Shown here: positions 1 through 7,598 of the stretch, piece by piece
Layout of the letters: each line of letters starts with the position of its first letter
Numbering within the stretch: position 1 is the first letter of the stretch
Assembly (NCBI GenBank): GCA_002298545.1
Contig: DBKQ01000002.1
Span: 36,176 to 48,702, forward strand
Direction: 5' to 3'
Source of the DNA: Prevotella sp. UBA746
GTDB taxonomy: Bacteria; Bacteroidota; Bacteroidia; Bacteroidales; Bacteroidaceae
DNA length: 12,527 nt
Program-made: the position numbers and the translations under genes
Notes under the pieces: generated by a model
Database searches by the model: none
The model's input: the letters and a program-made list of their open reading frames with translations, nothing else
Told to the model about the DNA's origin: nothing

Positions 1-42
1 TTATCATAATACATACTTAGCAAACTTTGTATGATATACTCA

Positions 43-732
43 TTATGTATATAAAGCGTAAATCGCAAAAAAAGGAAGCGGTTTACTTTTAGGCTCTTCC
101 CTCAAAAATATATTGTTTGTCTTCATGTTCCAGCTAAGTGTCATAGCAGAATATTCATCAATATCATCTGTAGATGTCCAAAATGTATATGTTTTATCCC
201 CATCAAAATTGGGGAATAACATTCTATACAGATAACTTTTAATGCTTTCAATCAATCTTGGATTACATAAGAGACATTCAAGCTCTTTTATTGCTGGAAT
301 ATACCAATTCTCACCCAACTCATGACATTTCTCAAATAAAGGGAATCTCTTTTCATCTGAATTTGAAGTAGAATTCTTTGCGAAACACTCTTCTTTAAAA
401 ATCAAATTACAGTTTTTCTCACCATTAAATTCATCTGTCGCATTTGTAGAAATATTCCATGACGTCCCCTTTTCTCCCAGATATGGATCATATCCATATT
501 GATAGAACCATAATTCTGGATTTCCTACAAAACTTATCATTTTCTTGTATTTATCGGTTTGTTCAACAAGAACACCTACGATATTACCTATATGTACTAA
601 ATCACCTAAAGCCAATCCGTCCATAGTTAGAGGAGAGGCTTCCTGCAAAGCTTTCTTATATACAGCATTGTGGATTATTTTGTTACAAGCTCTTTTCCCA
701 ATGTTTTTCCCTATTTGTGTTATTAAAGACAT
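43..732 (-). CDS. DUF1566 / C-type-lectin-like domain protein, 229 aa
   Basis: This protein probably acts as a binding or scaffold module; no catalytic motif is visible. The segment GDLVHIGNIVGVLVE (about residues 44-58) is followed by W-rich motifs WYIPAIKELE (143-152) and FWTST (184-188), and by a terminal FFAIYAL. This spacing is typical of DUF1566/Fibrobacter-paralogous domains, which share the FGE/C-type-lectin-like fold. The frame stays open upstream to an ATG at 834. I chose the ATG at 732 because bases 773-834 are decayed Hsp70 coding sequence read out of frame. The upstream alternative would add a hydrophobic stretch (YILYFIISFI) that could be mistaken for a signal anchor. The gene sits about 60 bp below the Hsp70 relic and beyond the terminator at 2068-2121, so it may be expressed separately. 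A weak AT-only 7-bp dyad (2-8 with 30-36) follows the stop. The domain assignment is moderate; the function is unknown. Confidence 0.7.
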   Translation of the reverse strand: MSLITQIGKNIGKRACNKIIHNAVYKKALQEASPLTMDGLALGDLVHIGNIVGVLVEQTDKYKKMISFVGNPELWFYQYGYDPYLGEKGTSWNISTNATDEFNGEKNCNLIFKEECFAKNSTSNSDEKRFPLFEKCHELGENWYIPAIKELECLLCNPRLIESIKSYLYRMLFPNFDGDKTYTFWTSTDDIDEYSAMTLSWNMKTNNIFLREEPKSKPLPFFAIYALYT

Positions 733-772
733 AATGAATGATATTATAAAGTATAGTATATAAGAAGATTTG

Positions 773-1982
773 CTCTTCAAGATGAATATTTGTCTAATGT
801 GAGAATTCTTTTCGAATTTTATTTCTATCCTCAATGGCTTGGAAATATGCCTTCAGAGCAGCTCCATCTGAAACATCCCATTCTGGATCGTTGTTTTTTA
901 TAATTTCAGCATCGGGAAAAGCTTCCTCCGTTAATTCCTTAACGAATGGCATACGGCTTGCGCCACCAGACAGAAGAACTTTATTCGGAGAAATTCCAAA
1001 TCCTTGAAGTCTTTTTGCAGCATATGAAAATGCTAATGATAAGTCTGAGATATAATCTTTTATAATATTATTTACTTCTGGAGAATCTATGATGACAGAA
1101 AAAGCAAGCTGTCTATAGCTTTTCCAATTTGGAACGAGGTTCTTAACACGAACAGACAAGTCAAATGCCGCAAGCTCTCCAACATTTCCATTACAACATG
1201 TAAAATATGATTCTTTGGCAAAACGAGCTGCAAGAAGAAGGGCAGATTCTGCAGAACCTAGATTAAGTTTTTTTCTCTCTCTCCACTAAAAGCATACCCT
1301 TTATATTTTCCTCTTTATTCTCAGCTTCTGTATATCCATATTCAACTATTTTATCTTCAATTATATGTGCCCCTAAATTTTCAGCCCAACAACACTCATG
1401 ATTACATATCGTATTCTGATATGTAGAAAAGTCAATAGAACTGGAACCTAAGTCTATAACAAATACTGTGTCTGATGGAGTATATTCTTCAAATATTGTG
1501 TAAAATGCTGCATCAGATTCATTAATACACATTTTTGCAGGTTTGAAATCTGCTCCTTCTTGAAAGAATGTTAGGCATTCTTTGGGATTTTTAAAACTTT
1601 GCCTTCTCCAGTCTGATGGATTGGCAATACATATAACAAAGTTAGCCATACCTGTTTCTGGGTCGTATCTCAAATCTTCATCATTATCAAGAATTGCATT
1701 GAATACCAATTTGGCAAATTCACGTAGGGCTTCTCTTTTATATTCAGGTAAGTTGTGAATCATGCCTTTGAAACCTTCCCTTAATTCCTTACACTTCAAG
1801 TATTCCATAGACCTGACAAATTTCCACTCGTATTTGTCATAACGATATATTTCATATATGAAGTCTCCAGATTTTCTTAAAAGTATACGAGATATTGATT
1901 CTCTATTAGTTCCAGAGACACAAGATACTTTTGTCTCTTCGTGTCCGAAATCAATACCAATATAAAATTCAGGTTCTGACAT
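773..1982 (-). pseudogene. Decayed second Hsp70-like ATPase domain (frameshift plus nonsense)
   Basis: This is a diverged duplicate of residues 1-411 of the intact Hsp70-like protein encoded at 2177-3979. It starts MSEPEFYIGIDFGHEETKV and keeps phosphate-2 (VFVIDLGSSSIDF) and the adenosine motif (LLSGGASRMPFV). The first frame runs 1982-1263 and ends MLLVEREKKT-stop at an (AG)4-A7 tract. The matching tract in the intact gene is (AG)5-A5. Removing one A restores KLNLGSAESALLLAARFAKE and joins the frame that ends at 794. That second stop is TAG where the intact gene has TGG (Trp404). Similarity continues past it (TNIHLEE against ANAHLEE) to about 773 and then ends, so the C-terminal 190 residues are missing. 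About 38 bp upstream of the start are also homologous between the copies. Residues 41-75 are far more diverged than the rest. With two lesions and a truncation, this is most likely a pseudogene. Confidence 0.85.
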
Positions 1983-2067
1983 AATCTATAATTTTAGAAT
2001 GCAAATATTATATACCTCTCAAACTGTTATATTAAGTCTTTTGGAGGCTTTGTACCTTCAACACAAG

Positions 2068-2121
2068 AAAAAACTCCGCAGTGTTTTTACAGTTTTTACG
2101 ACTTGCTCCTCACTGCGGAGT
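2068..2121 (-). terminator. Intrinsic terminator after the Hsp70-like gene
   Basis: Read on the minus strand, ACTCCGCAGTG (2121-2111) pairs perfectly over 11 bp with CACTGCGGAGT (2083-2073) across a 27-nt loop, and six T follow at 2073-2068. The GC-rich stem plus T-run is the form of a Rho-independent terminator. It lies 55 bp beyond the Hsp70 stop codon and separates the main operon from the Hsp70 relic and the last gene. The loop is unusually long, so efficiency is uncertain. Confidence 0.72.
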
Positions 2122-2146
2122 GTTGCACTTATATGTAGGAATCACA

Positions 2147-2178
2147 ATAGCACATGAATTGTATTGCCTTCAACTTTT
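2147..2178 (-). repeat. 32-nt relic matching the 3' end of the 291-aa gene
   Basis: Minus-strand bases 2178-2147 match 4808-4777 at 26 of 32 positions by hand alignment. The second site encodes KLEGSVIHVI near the C-terminus of the 291-aa protein. Here the same frame would read KVEGNTIHVLL and then stop, just below the Hsp70 stop codon. It looks like the remnant of a second copy of that gene's end, left by duplication or recombination. Confidence 0.55.
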
Positions 2179-3979
2179 ATTCAGAAATCACAAATAGTCC
2201 ATTATCATGGAGAACTCTATCAATTTTAAAGACAGCCTGAGATATAAATTCCTCCATATCTATGTTATGATTAAACTTGTTATAATCTATGTTAGATAGG
2301 AACTCTGCCATAATAGCATGTCGTTTCTCGCTACTTCTTGGCTTGCTCCAATCTAAGCTACCAACTCCTTCAAAGATAGTATTACAGAGTTGATCAGCTA
2401 TCTGACCTATAAAATCATGAAGGAAATCCGTTTTAACTCCAACATCGTTGAAAGTATCTCCTGGATCAATGAAGTTTTCTGTGATTGTGACAGTCTTTTT
2501 GTAATTTGTTTTTATAATTTCTTCAAGTTTTTCTTTGATAAAGCTGTCTACAACTGCGATAAATGCCTTGTCTGCTTTTAATTTAAATTCTATCGTTTTA
2601 GTTATTCCTTCAAGAAGGATTCTTGAAACATTTTCTAAATCATTCAGAGAACCGCTTGAATTTTGAATATATTTATTTTCAAGACCATTACGTAGCGTTT
2701 CTTTGAGGATAGAGTTAAATGTGGAAACAGCTGCAGATTCAAGTTTTTCTTCAAGATGAGCGTTTGCCCAATCAGAAAATTCTTTTTGTAATTTATTTCT
2801 ATCCTCAAGGGCTTGGAAATGTACCTTTGCATACAAAGCTGCTCCATCGGAAACAACCCACTCAGGAAAGTTGTCCCTTACAATTTCTGCATCGGGAAAA
2901 GCTTTCTCCGTTAATTCCTTAACGAATGGCATACGGCTTGCACCACCAGACAAAAGAACTTTATTTGGAGAGATTCCATATCCTTGAAGTTTTTTTGCTG
3001 CATTAGAAAGTGCTAATGATAAGTCTGAAATATAATCTTTTATGATATTGTTTACTTCTGGAGAATCTATGATGACAGAAAAAGCTATCTGTCTTCTATT
3101 TTTCCAATCAGAAACTAAATGATAAACTCTTACATCCAGTGCATATGTCGCCGTGTTGCCGTAGTTTTGATTACATGTTGTAAAATATGCTTCTTTGGCA
3201 AAACGAGCAGCAAGAGAAAGAGCCGATTCTGCAGGACCATAATTAAGTTTTTCTCTCTCTCTTGCCACTAGAAGCATACCTTCAGTATTTTCCTCCTTTT
3301 CTTCAGCTTCTGTATATCCATATTCAACTAATTTGTCTTCAACTATATGCGCTCCCAAATTGGCACCCCAACAACAGTCATGATTACATATCGAATTCTG
3401 ATATGTAGTAAAATCAATTGTACTTGACCCTAAGTCAATAACAAAGACTGTATCTGTTGGAGTGTAACCTTCAAATTTTGTATAAAAAGCAGCATCAGAC
3501 TCGTTGATACACATTTTTGCTGGTATGATACCTGCTTCTTCTTGAAAGAATGTTAGGTATTCTTTAGGATTCTCTGAACTTTGCCTTCTCCAGTCTGATG
3601 GGTTGGCTATACATATAACAAAGTTAGCCTCCCCTGTTTCTGGATCGTATTTCAAATCTTTATCATTATCAAGAATTGCTTTGAACACTAATTTTGCAAA
3701 TTCACATAGAGATTCTCTTTTATCAGCAGGTAAATTATGAATCATACCTTTGAAGCCTTCCTTTACATCTCTACGCTTTAAATCGTCTTCAGTTCCAACA
3801 AATTGCCAATTGCCGTTGTCATCACGACAAATTGCAGAGAAAACCTTTTGATCTGCAAAATCTCCAGAAACTCTTAATGGTATACGAGATACAGACTCCC
3901 CATTAATTCCTGGAACACGAGATACACTTGTCTCTCCATGTCCGAAATCAATACCAACATAAAATTTAGGTTCTGCCAT
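2177..3979 (-). CDS. Hsp70-like (actin-fold) ATPase with atypical C-terminus, 600 aa
   Basis: This is an ATP-dependent chaperone-like protein, probably cytoplasmic and recruited to the membrane by the neighbouring anchored protein. The Hsp70 nucleotide-binding domain covers about residues 1-390. It has phosphate-1 (VGIDFG, 8-13), a connect motif INESDAAF (158-165, compare DnaK INEPTAAA), phosphate-2 FVIDLGSSTIDF (179-190) and adenosine motif VLLSGGASRMP (341-351). The C-terminal 200 residues are predicted mostly helical and charged, and I see no DnaK-like beta-sandwich substrate-binding domain or lid. The length is close to DnaK but the C-half is different. The frame is open to 4033; I chose the ATG at 3979 (MAEPKFYVGIDFG) because it places phosphate-1 at the usual distance, matches the start of the paralogue (MSEPEFYIGIDFG), and leaves a 31-bp gap to the upstream gene. 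This is the last gene before the terminator. Family assignment is sure; the client or ligand is unknown. Confidence 0.92.
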   Translation of the reverse strand: MAEPKFYVGIDFGHGETSVSRVPGINGESVSRIPLRVSGDFADQKVFSAICRDDNGNWQFVGTEDDLKRRDVKEGFKGMIHNLPADKRESLCEFAKLVFKAILDNDKDLKYDPETGEANFVICIANPSDWRRQSSENPKEYLTFFQEEAGIIPAKMCINESDAAFYTKFEGYTPTDTVFVIDLGSSTIDFTTYQNSICNHDCCWGANLGAHIVEDKLVEYGYTEAEEKEENTEGMLLVAREREKLNYGPAESALSLAARFAKEAYFTTCNQNYGNTATYALDVRVYHLVSDWKNRRQIAFSVIIDSPEVNNIIKDYISDLSLALSNAAKKLQGYGISPNKVLLSGGASRMPFVKELTEKAFPDAEIVRDNFPEWVVSDGAALYAKVHFQALEDRNKLQKEFSDWANAHLEEKLESAAVSTFNSILKETLRNGLENKYIQNSSGSLNDLENVSRILLEGITKTIEFKLKADKAFIAVVDSFIKEKLEEIIKTNYKKTVTITENFIDPGDTFNDVGVKTDFLHDFIGQIADQLCNTIFEGVGSLDWSKPRSSEKRHAIMAEFLSNIDYNKFNHNIDMEEFISQAVFKIDRVLHDNGLFVISE

Positions 3980-4010
3980 AATAGTTATAATTTTAATGAT
4001 AAAATATGAT

Positions 4011-4736
4011 TTATACTTCAGGGATAAAAGCATGTCCCTTTAATATTGTTAACCTAGGAGAGGCAATTGTCACAATAGCCCGTGCAGTACAATCTACATG
4101 GTCAATAGCCCCTCTCTCTGTATTAAAGAACTGCCTATTCTCATGAGAATATTCAATGAATTCATATCCACACTGTCTTAACGTTTTATTAAATTCCTTA
4201 CGGATATATGATGTACATTCATCACCAAAGTCTTCTACTTCAATATCAAGCCCCTGTATCTTCTTTAGAATAATATCAAGATGTAATTCTGCCAAAGACT
4301 TTTCATTTGAAGGCTGTACTGGTATTGGCTGTGGAATAGGTTTACTTTCAAGTAATGCTTCAAGCTCCTTTATTCTTGCCTTCAATTTGTTTATTTCTTC
4401 GTTCTTGTTATCACATTCTTTTTGCTCTTTTATCTGTTGTAAAAGATTACTAATGGAGTCATTTATATCGTTGGCAATAGAATGAATCTCGTCAAGTTTG
4501 TTTGCTATTAGCGAATTTATTCTTCTTTTATCTACAATAGCATATCCTGACATAATTGCTACAAAAATGACAGATGCCCATTTGGGAAGAGTATAAATAG
4601 ATGCAGCCGTAATAGCTGTACCACATCCCAAAAGGATGTTTGATTTTGACGCAAACCTATTTTGCTTTGCAATCAGAGCTTTCAAGTCTTTGATGGAAGA
4701 CTCGAGCCTTTCAATATTAGAATTTAGTTTGTCCAT
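4011..4736 (-). CDS. Membrane-anchored coiled-coil protein, GrpE-like C-terminus, 241 aa
   Basis: This protein may be an exchange factor for the Hsp70-like ATPase encoded directly below it. In order it has a short amphipathic helix (1-27); two closely spaced hydrophobic segments (about 32-50 and 53-68) forming a membrane hairpin; a charged coiled coil (about 72-131); a proline-rich linker (KPIPQPIPVQP, 132-142); and a C-terminal domain (146-241). That domain has FNKTLRQCGYEFIEY, then HENRQFF, then ARAIVTIASPRL and ends ILKGHAFIPEV. The order recalls the GrpE core: helices ending in a 'G-hydrophobic-x-x-I' turn, an FxxxxH-type stretch, a T-V strand and a final 'G-x-x-L-x-x-R-V-L-R-P-A-x-V'-like strand. 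This is pattern-level resemblance, not a proven match. The gap is 5 bp from the 291-aa gene and 31 bp to the Hsp70 gene. Most GrpE proteins are soluble, so the membrane hairpin is odd. If not GrpE-like, it is a membrane scaffold of unknown family. Confidence 0.82.
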   Translation of the reverse strand: MDKLNSNIERLESSIKDLKALIAKQNRFASKSNILLGCGTAITAASIYTLPKWASVIFVAIMSGYAIVDKRRINSLIANKLDEIHSIANDINDSISNLLQQIKEQKECDNKNEEINKLKARIKELEALLESKPIPQPIPVQPSNEKSLAELHLDIILKKIQGLDIEVEDFGDECTSYIRKEFNKTLRQCGYEFIEYSHENRQFFNTERGAIDHVDCTARAIVTIASPRLTILKGHAFIPEV

Positions 4737-4741
4737 AGTTA

Positions 4742-5617
4742 CTATATTTTTATGATTTCTTCTGAATTATCTTTATATATCACGTGAATTACACTGCCTT
4801 CAAGTTTTAGAAATTCAGGTCCTTTAGGTTTAATAACATTTTGTCTAAGGCGATTGTTTAAGTCCTCATTGGTAAAACATTGTACAAGTAGACCGTCAAT
4901 TACAATGAAATCCGTTTCGCCTAAAAGAGCATAATAATGAGCATTTTTATATTTTGCTACTTGATTACAAGTCGCGATATCTGTAACGGTGAGTATTACA
5001 TTATCATCAAACATTTCATATTCTAACCTATATGTGTTGTTCTCATCACATGGAGGTACAACGTCAATCAATTCTTTTCCACAGAACACTCCGAATGTCA
5101 TCTGTCCAGGAGACAGAGATATATTACCAACTTTTGAACTTTTTTTTGAAGATGCAGGTACAATAATTGCTTTATGGGTTAGTTGCTGGTCTCCTAATGT
5201 TTTTTTTCCATAAATGATAGAACTTCCATTCTGCAAAATTATCTTATCGCTGTCTATTGAAACAATATCAATGAGCACATCAGATACAATTTCCGAGACT
5301 TGCATATCTGCAATGGTATATAAGGCAAGAATCTGTACACGATCCATAAAGGAAAATTTTTCTAAGAATTTGTTGTCAATGTCTAAGGACAATTCAATAT
5401 CTTCATTTTCTTTATGAAACATCAATTTTCCATTATTATTAGCTACTTTATCTGGATTAGCAAAAGCTTCATAGTATACTACAAGATTATCGGGGTAATA
5501 CATATGTAAAGGTGACAAATCACGAATTGCAACCTTTCGCTTATTCCAAATCTCAATGAAGTCAAAATTGGCTTTTAATGAATCCAAAGAGGATATTATC
5601 TTATTATTAATTTTCAT
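4742..5617 (-). CDS. Conserved-context protein of unknown function, 291 aa
   Basis: I do not recognise this family. The N-terminal 115 residues look mixed helical (KLMFHKENEDIELSLDID, then FLEKFSFMDRVQILALYTI). From about residue 115 the pattern is alternating hydrophobic residues with many G/N/D turns (KIILQNGSSIIYGKK; NISLSPGQMTFGVFCGKELIDVV; DNVILTVTDIA), suggesting an all-beta C-terminal domain. There is no signal peptide and no membrane segment. The frame is open to 5719, but I chose the ATG at 5617: the extension would lie inside the AAA+ gene, and this start gives an 11-bp overlap typical of coupled genes. The stop lies 5 bp before the membrane-anchored GrpE-like gene. A 32-nt stretch near its 3' end recurs below the Hsp70 stop. 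Its position between the AAA+ and chaperone genes suggests an adaptor or substrate-binding role, which is inference only. Confidence 0.8.
   Translation of the reverse strand: MKINNKIISSLDSLKANFDFIEIWNKRKVAIRDLSPLHMYYPDNLVVYYEAFANPDKVANNNGKLMFHKENEDIELSLDIDNKFLEKFSFMDRVQILALYTIADMQVSEIVSDVLIDIVSIDSDKIILQNGSSIIYGKKTLGDQQLTHKAIIVPASSKKSSKVGNISLSPGQMTFGVFCGKELIDVVPPCDENNTYRLEYEMFDDNVILTVTDIATCNQVAKYKNAHYYALLGETDFIVIDGLLVQCFTNEDLNNRLRQNVIKPKGPEFLKLEGSVIHVIYKDNSEEIIKI
4777..4808 (-). repeat. Intact partner of the 32-nt repeat (C-terminal codons of 291-aa gene)
   Basis: These bases encode KLEGSVIHVI of the 291-aa protein and match 2147-2178 at 26 of 32 positions on the minus strand. This is the coding, presumably ancestral, copy. 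Confidence 0.55.
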
Positions 5618-7598
5618 TATGCGGATAATTAAAAGGTGATTTATTATTGCTTGCCATAGTGTCATTTGTCTGATAAGCAGTACGGTCTGTTTCTTTAGTT
5701 TGCAAACTGTTGATAGCACCGACTATGCACATGTAAAGTGTCCTGTCGTATTTCGAATCTTCGCCAGAGAACCTATGTTGGTCGTATTTCATACTCTCGG
5801 TCAACTCGTTGTAGTCGGAGAAACGAATTATCGCCTTCTCATCGGTCGTGGCAGATGCAGATTTGAACCGGTTCTTTGATAGCGACCGGAAGCAAAGGGC
5901 TACATCTCTTAGGTTAGATTGTCCATATGGTATAAAATTACCCAAGACAACAGGTATGAATCTATCAACTTCTGTTTTCTTTATCGGACCTTCAAAACCA
6001 TAATTAAAACTTCCATTTTTTATCCTCTGAGAAAGGATTTTGAATTTTAAAACATTTACCAATGCAGCTATATCAGCACCTGTGAAAAGTTTTTTTTCTG
6101 GAACATATCCGACCATCCATTTTCCATTACTTTTAAGCGATACATTATCTCTTGTAATATTTCCACACATATCTATATTGCATGTACATATATTGTTTAA
6201 GATATTGAGCCAATAAGATTCTTTTTCAAAGACATTACTGTCAAAGATTGGTCTTTTCTTACCGTTTGCATCGAGTATGCGTTCGTTCTGCAAATGTATG
6301 TTTGCAACAAACATTTCTGTACATTCCTTTGCTGTAGGCATAAATGTATAGTATTTCTCGTCAAAGCGTTGAGAGCGGAAAAGTTCAGGCGGTAGTTTTG
6401 TTATATCGTTTGATGTAGCCAAGACAAAGCAGTAAGATTCCTTTTCTTGCATCCATGTTAGGAATTTTCCAAACATTCTTCTCATAACACCTCCATCGCT
6501 TTGTCCATTTTCCGCACCAGAAAAAGCTTTTTCTATTTCGTCTATCCATAAGACACATGGCGCCATGGCATCAACTTTACGTAAAGCAGCAGCCATATGC
6601 TCTTCTGATTTACCAACAATGCCTTCTTGTAAATCTCCAAGATCCATAGCCACCAACGGCAACTTTAAAATTCGTGCAGTTTGTTTCGCCATTAAGGATT
6701 TTCCGGTACCGGGGATTCCTGTAATTAAAAGTCCTTTAGGGATATCCAAACCTTGCATTACACTTTTTTCGGGATCAGAGAAAATTGGCTGACGTTCTTT
6801 TAACCAATCCGTAATGGCATTAAGACCTGCTGCTTGAGGTTCTTCTTCTTTTATTGTAATCCATTTTAGTCCTTTGAATCCGTCAAGCATTTGGCGCTTT
6901 AAATTACGAATTTCTTTAAGGATTTTTTCCCGATTCTCCACTATTTCAAGTGACTCATCAAAAAGTTCATTGGTCAAACATTTTATTAAGACACTTTCAA
7001 TTTGCCTTTCACTTATTCCCCTAAAATTGACAACAAGTTGGTCTATAAAATCATTTGATAGCGTTATTTCATTTACATTTGCAAATTTCAATATGATATC
7101 TTTTATTTCAGTGTCCTCAATAGGAGCCAAATAAATTGTTTCAACATACTGATTCATCCAACCTAATGAAGGAGGTGTAGGGGATGTTATAATCACAAAA
7201 TTTCTATCCCATATATGAGATTGGATTGCAGAGCGAATGGCAGCTCCTGATGTTTGTTCTTCAAACTCTATATTAAGATAAAAATCCAGATATGCAGAGA
7301 GAAGCACATCTATAGAGTCACCGTCATTTTCATGTTTCTTATTATAATTGTCGTCAATCCAACCAAAATAAACAGCAGGAGCCGGACTCTTTTTCTTGAT
7401 TATATCTACATTTAGGCATGAGATATCTTTCAAAGGAGTGCTATTGCCGATGCTATATTTTCCACCGAAATGCTGATTTATAAACGAAGAAGAAATTTGC
7501 TGTGCAACTTCCTTTTCTTTCACAACAATCCATGCTATTGGAACATGCGATAGATAAGCCAATTTAAGGGCTTCAACACTTTTTGTTATTCTTCTCAT
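5607..7598 (-). CDS. Ycf46-like AAA+ ATPase, 663 aa
   Basis: This is an ATP-driven protein-remodelling ATPase. Residues 1-230 form a degenerate ATPase-like domain (strand IAWIVV at 21-26, sensor-like FVIITSP at 134-140) with no Walker A, which is the two-domain layout of Ycf46-type proteins. The active AAA+ module follows GLNAITDWLKERQPIF and shows Walker A GIPGTGKS (294-301), Walker B CVLWIDEIEKAF (348-359, D353/E354), sensor 1 LATSND (393-398), tandem arginines FRSQRFD (R408, R411) and a C-terminal GADIAAL helix (507-513). An insertion at about 436-500 with several cysteines (CTCNIDMC) is unusual. The last 80 residues are a polar tail of higher G+C (27 of 60 bases at 5821-5880 against 17 of 60 at 7081-7140, hand-counted). 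The start ATG overlaps the previous stop as ATGA, indicating translational coupling; the 3' end overlaps the next gene by 11 bp. No protease domain is fused; the peptidase two genes upstream may serve it. Confidence 0.93.
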   Translation of the reverse strand: MRRITKSVEALKLAYLSHVPIAWIVVKEKEVAQQISSSFINQHFGGKYSIGNSTPLKDISCLNVDIIKKKSPAPAVYFGWIDDNYNKKHENDGDSIDVLLSAYLDFYLNIEFEEQTSGAAIRSAIQSHIWDRNFVIITSPTPPSLGWMNQYVETIYLAPIEDTEIKDIILKFANVNEITLSNDFIDQLVVNFRGISERQIESVLIKCLTNELFDESLEIVENREKILKEIRNLKRQMLDGFKGLKWITIKEEEPQAAGLNAITDWLKERQPIFSDPEKSVMQGLDIPKGLLITGIPGTGKSLMAKQTARILKLPLVAMDLGDLQEGIVGKSEEHMAAALRKVDAMAPCVLWIDEIEKAFSGAENGQSDGGVMRRMFGKFLTWMQEKESYCFVLATSNDITKLPPELFRSQRFDEKYYTFMPTAKECTEMFVANIHLQNERILDANGKKRPIFDSNVFEKESYWLNILNNICTCNIDMCGNITRDNVSLKSNGKWMVGYVPEKKLFTGADIAALVNVLKFKILSQRIKNGSFNYGFEGPIKKTEVDRFIPVVLGNFIPYGQSNLRDVALCFRSLSKNRFKSASATTDEKAIIRFSDYNELTESMKYDQHRFSGEDSKYDRTLYMCIVGAINSLQTKETDRTAYQTNDTMASNNKSPFNYPHNEN

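Noticed and set aside
733..834. Upstream start (ATG at 834) for the lectin-like gene, adding an apparent signal anchor
   Set aside because: Bases 773-834 are out-of-frame Hsp70 relic, shown by continued similarity (TNIHLEE against ANAHLEE), so the extension is probably not ancestral coding sequence.
1263..1285. Phase variation or programmed frameshifting at the (AG)4-A7 tract
   Set aside because: A single-base change would restore the frame, but the copy also has a TGG-to-TAG stop and lacks the C-terminal domain; A7 with the needed +1 shift is not a standard slippery site. Decay is simpler.
2059..2125. Integron attC-like structure around the 11-bp dyad (outer CAACAC/GTGTTG arms)
   Set aside because: The arms do not match the attC core (RYYYAAC/GTTRRRY), there is no integrase, and the T-run after the stem fits a terminator.
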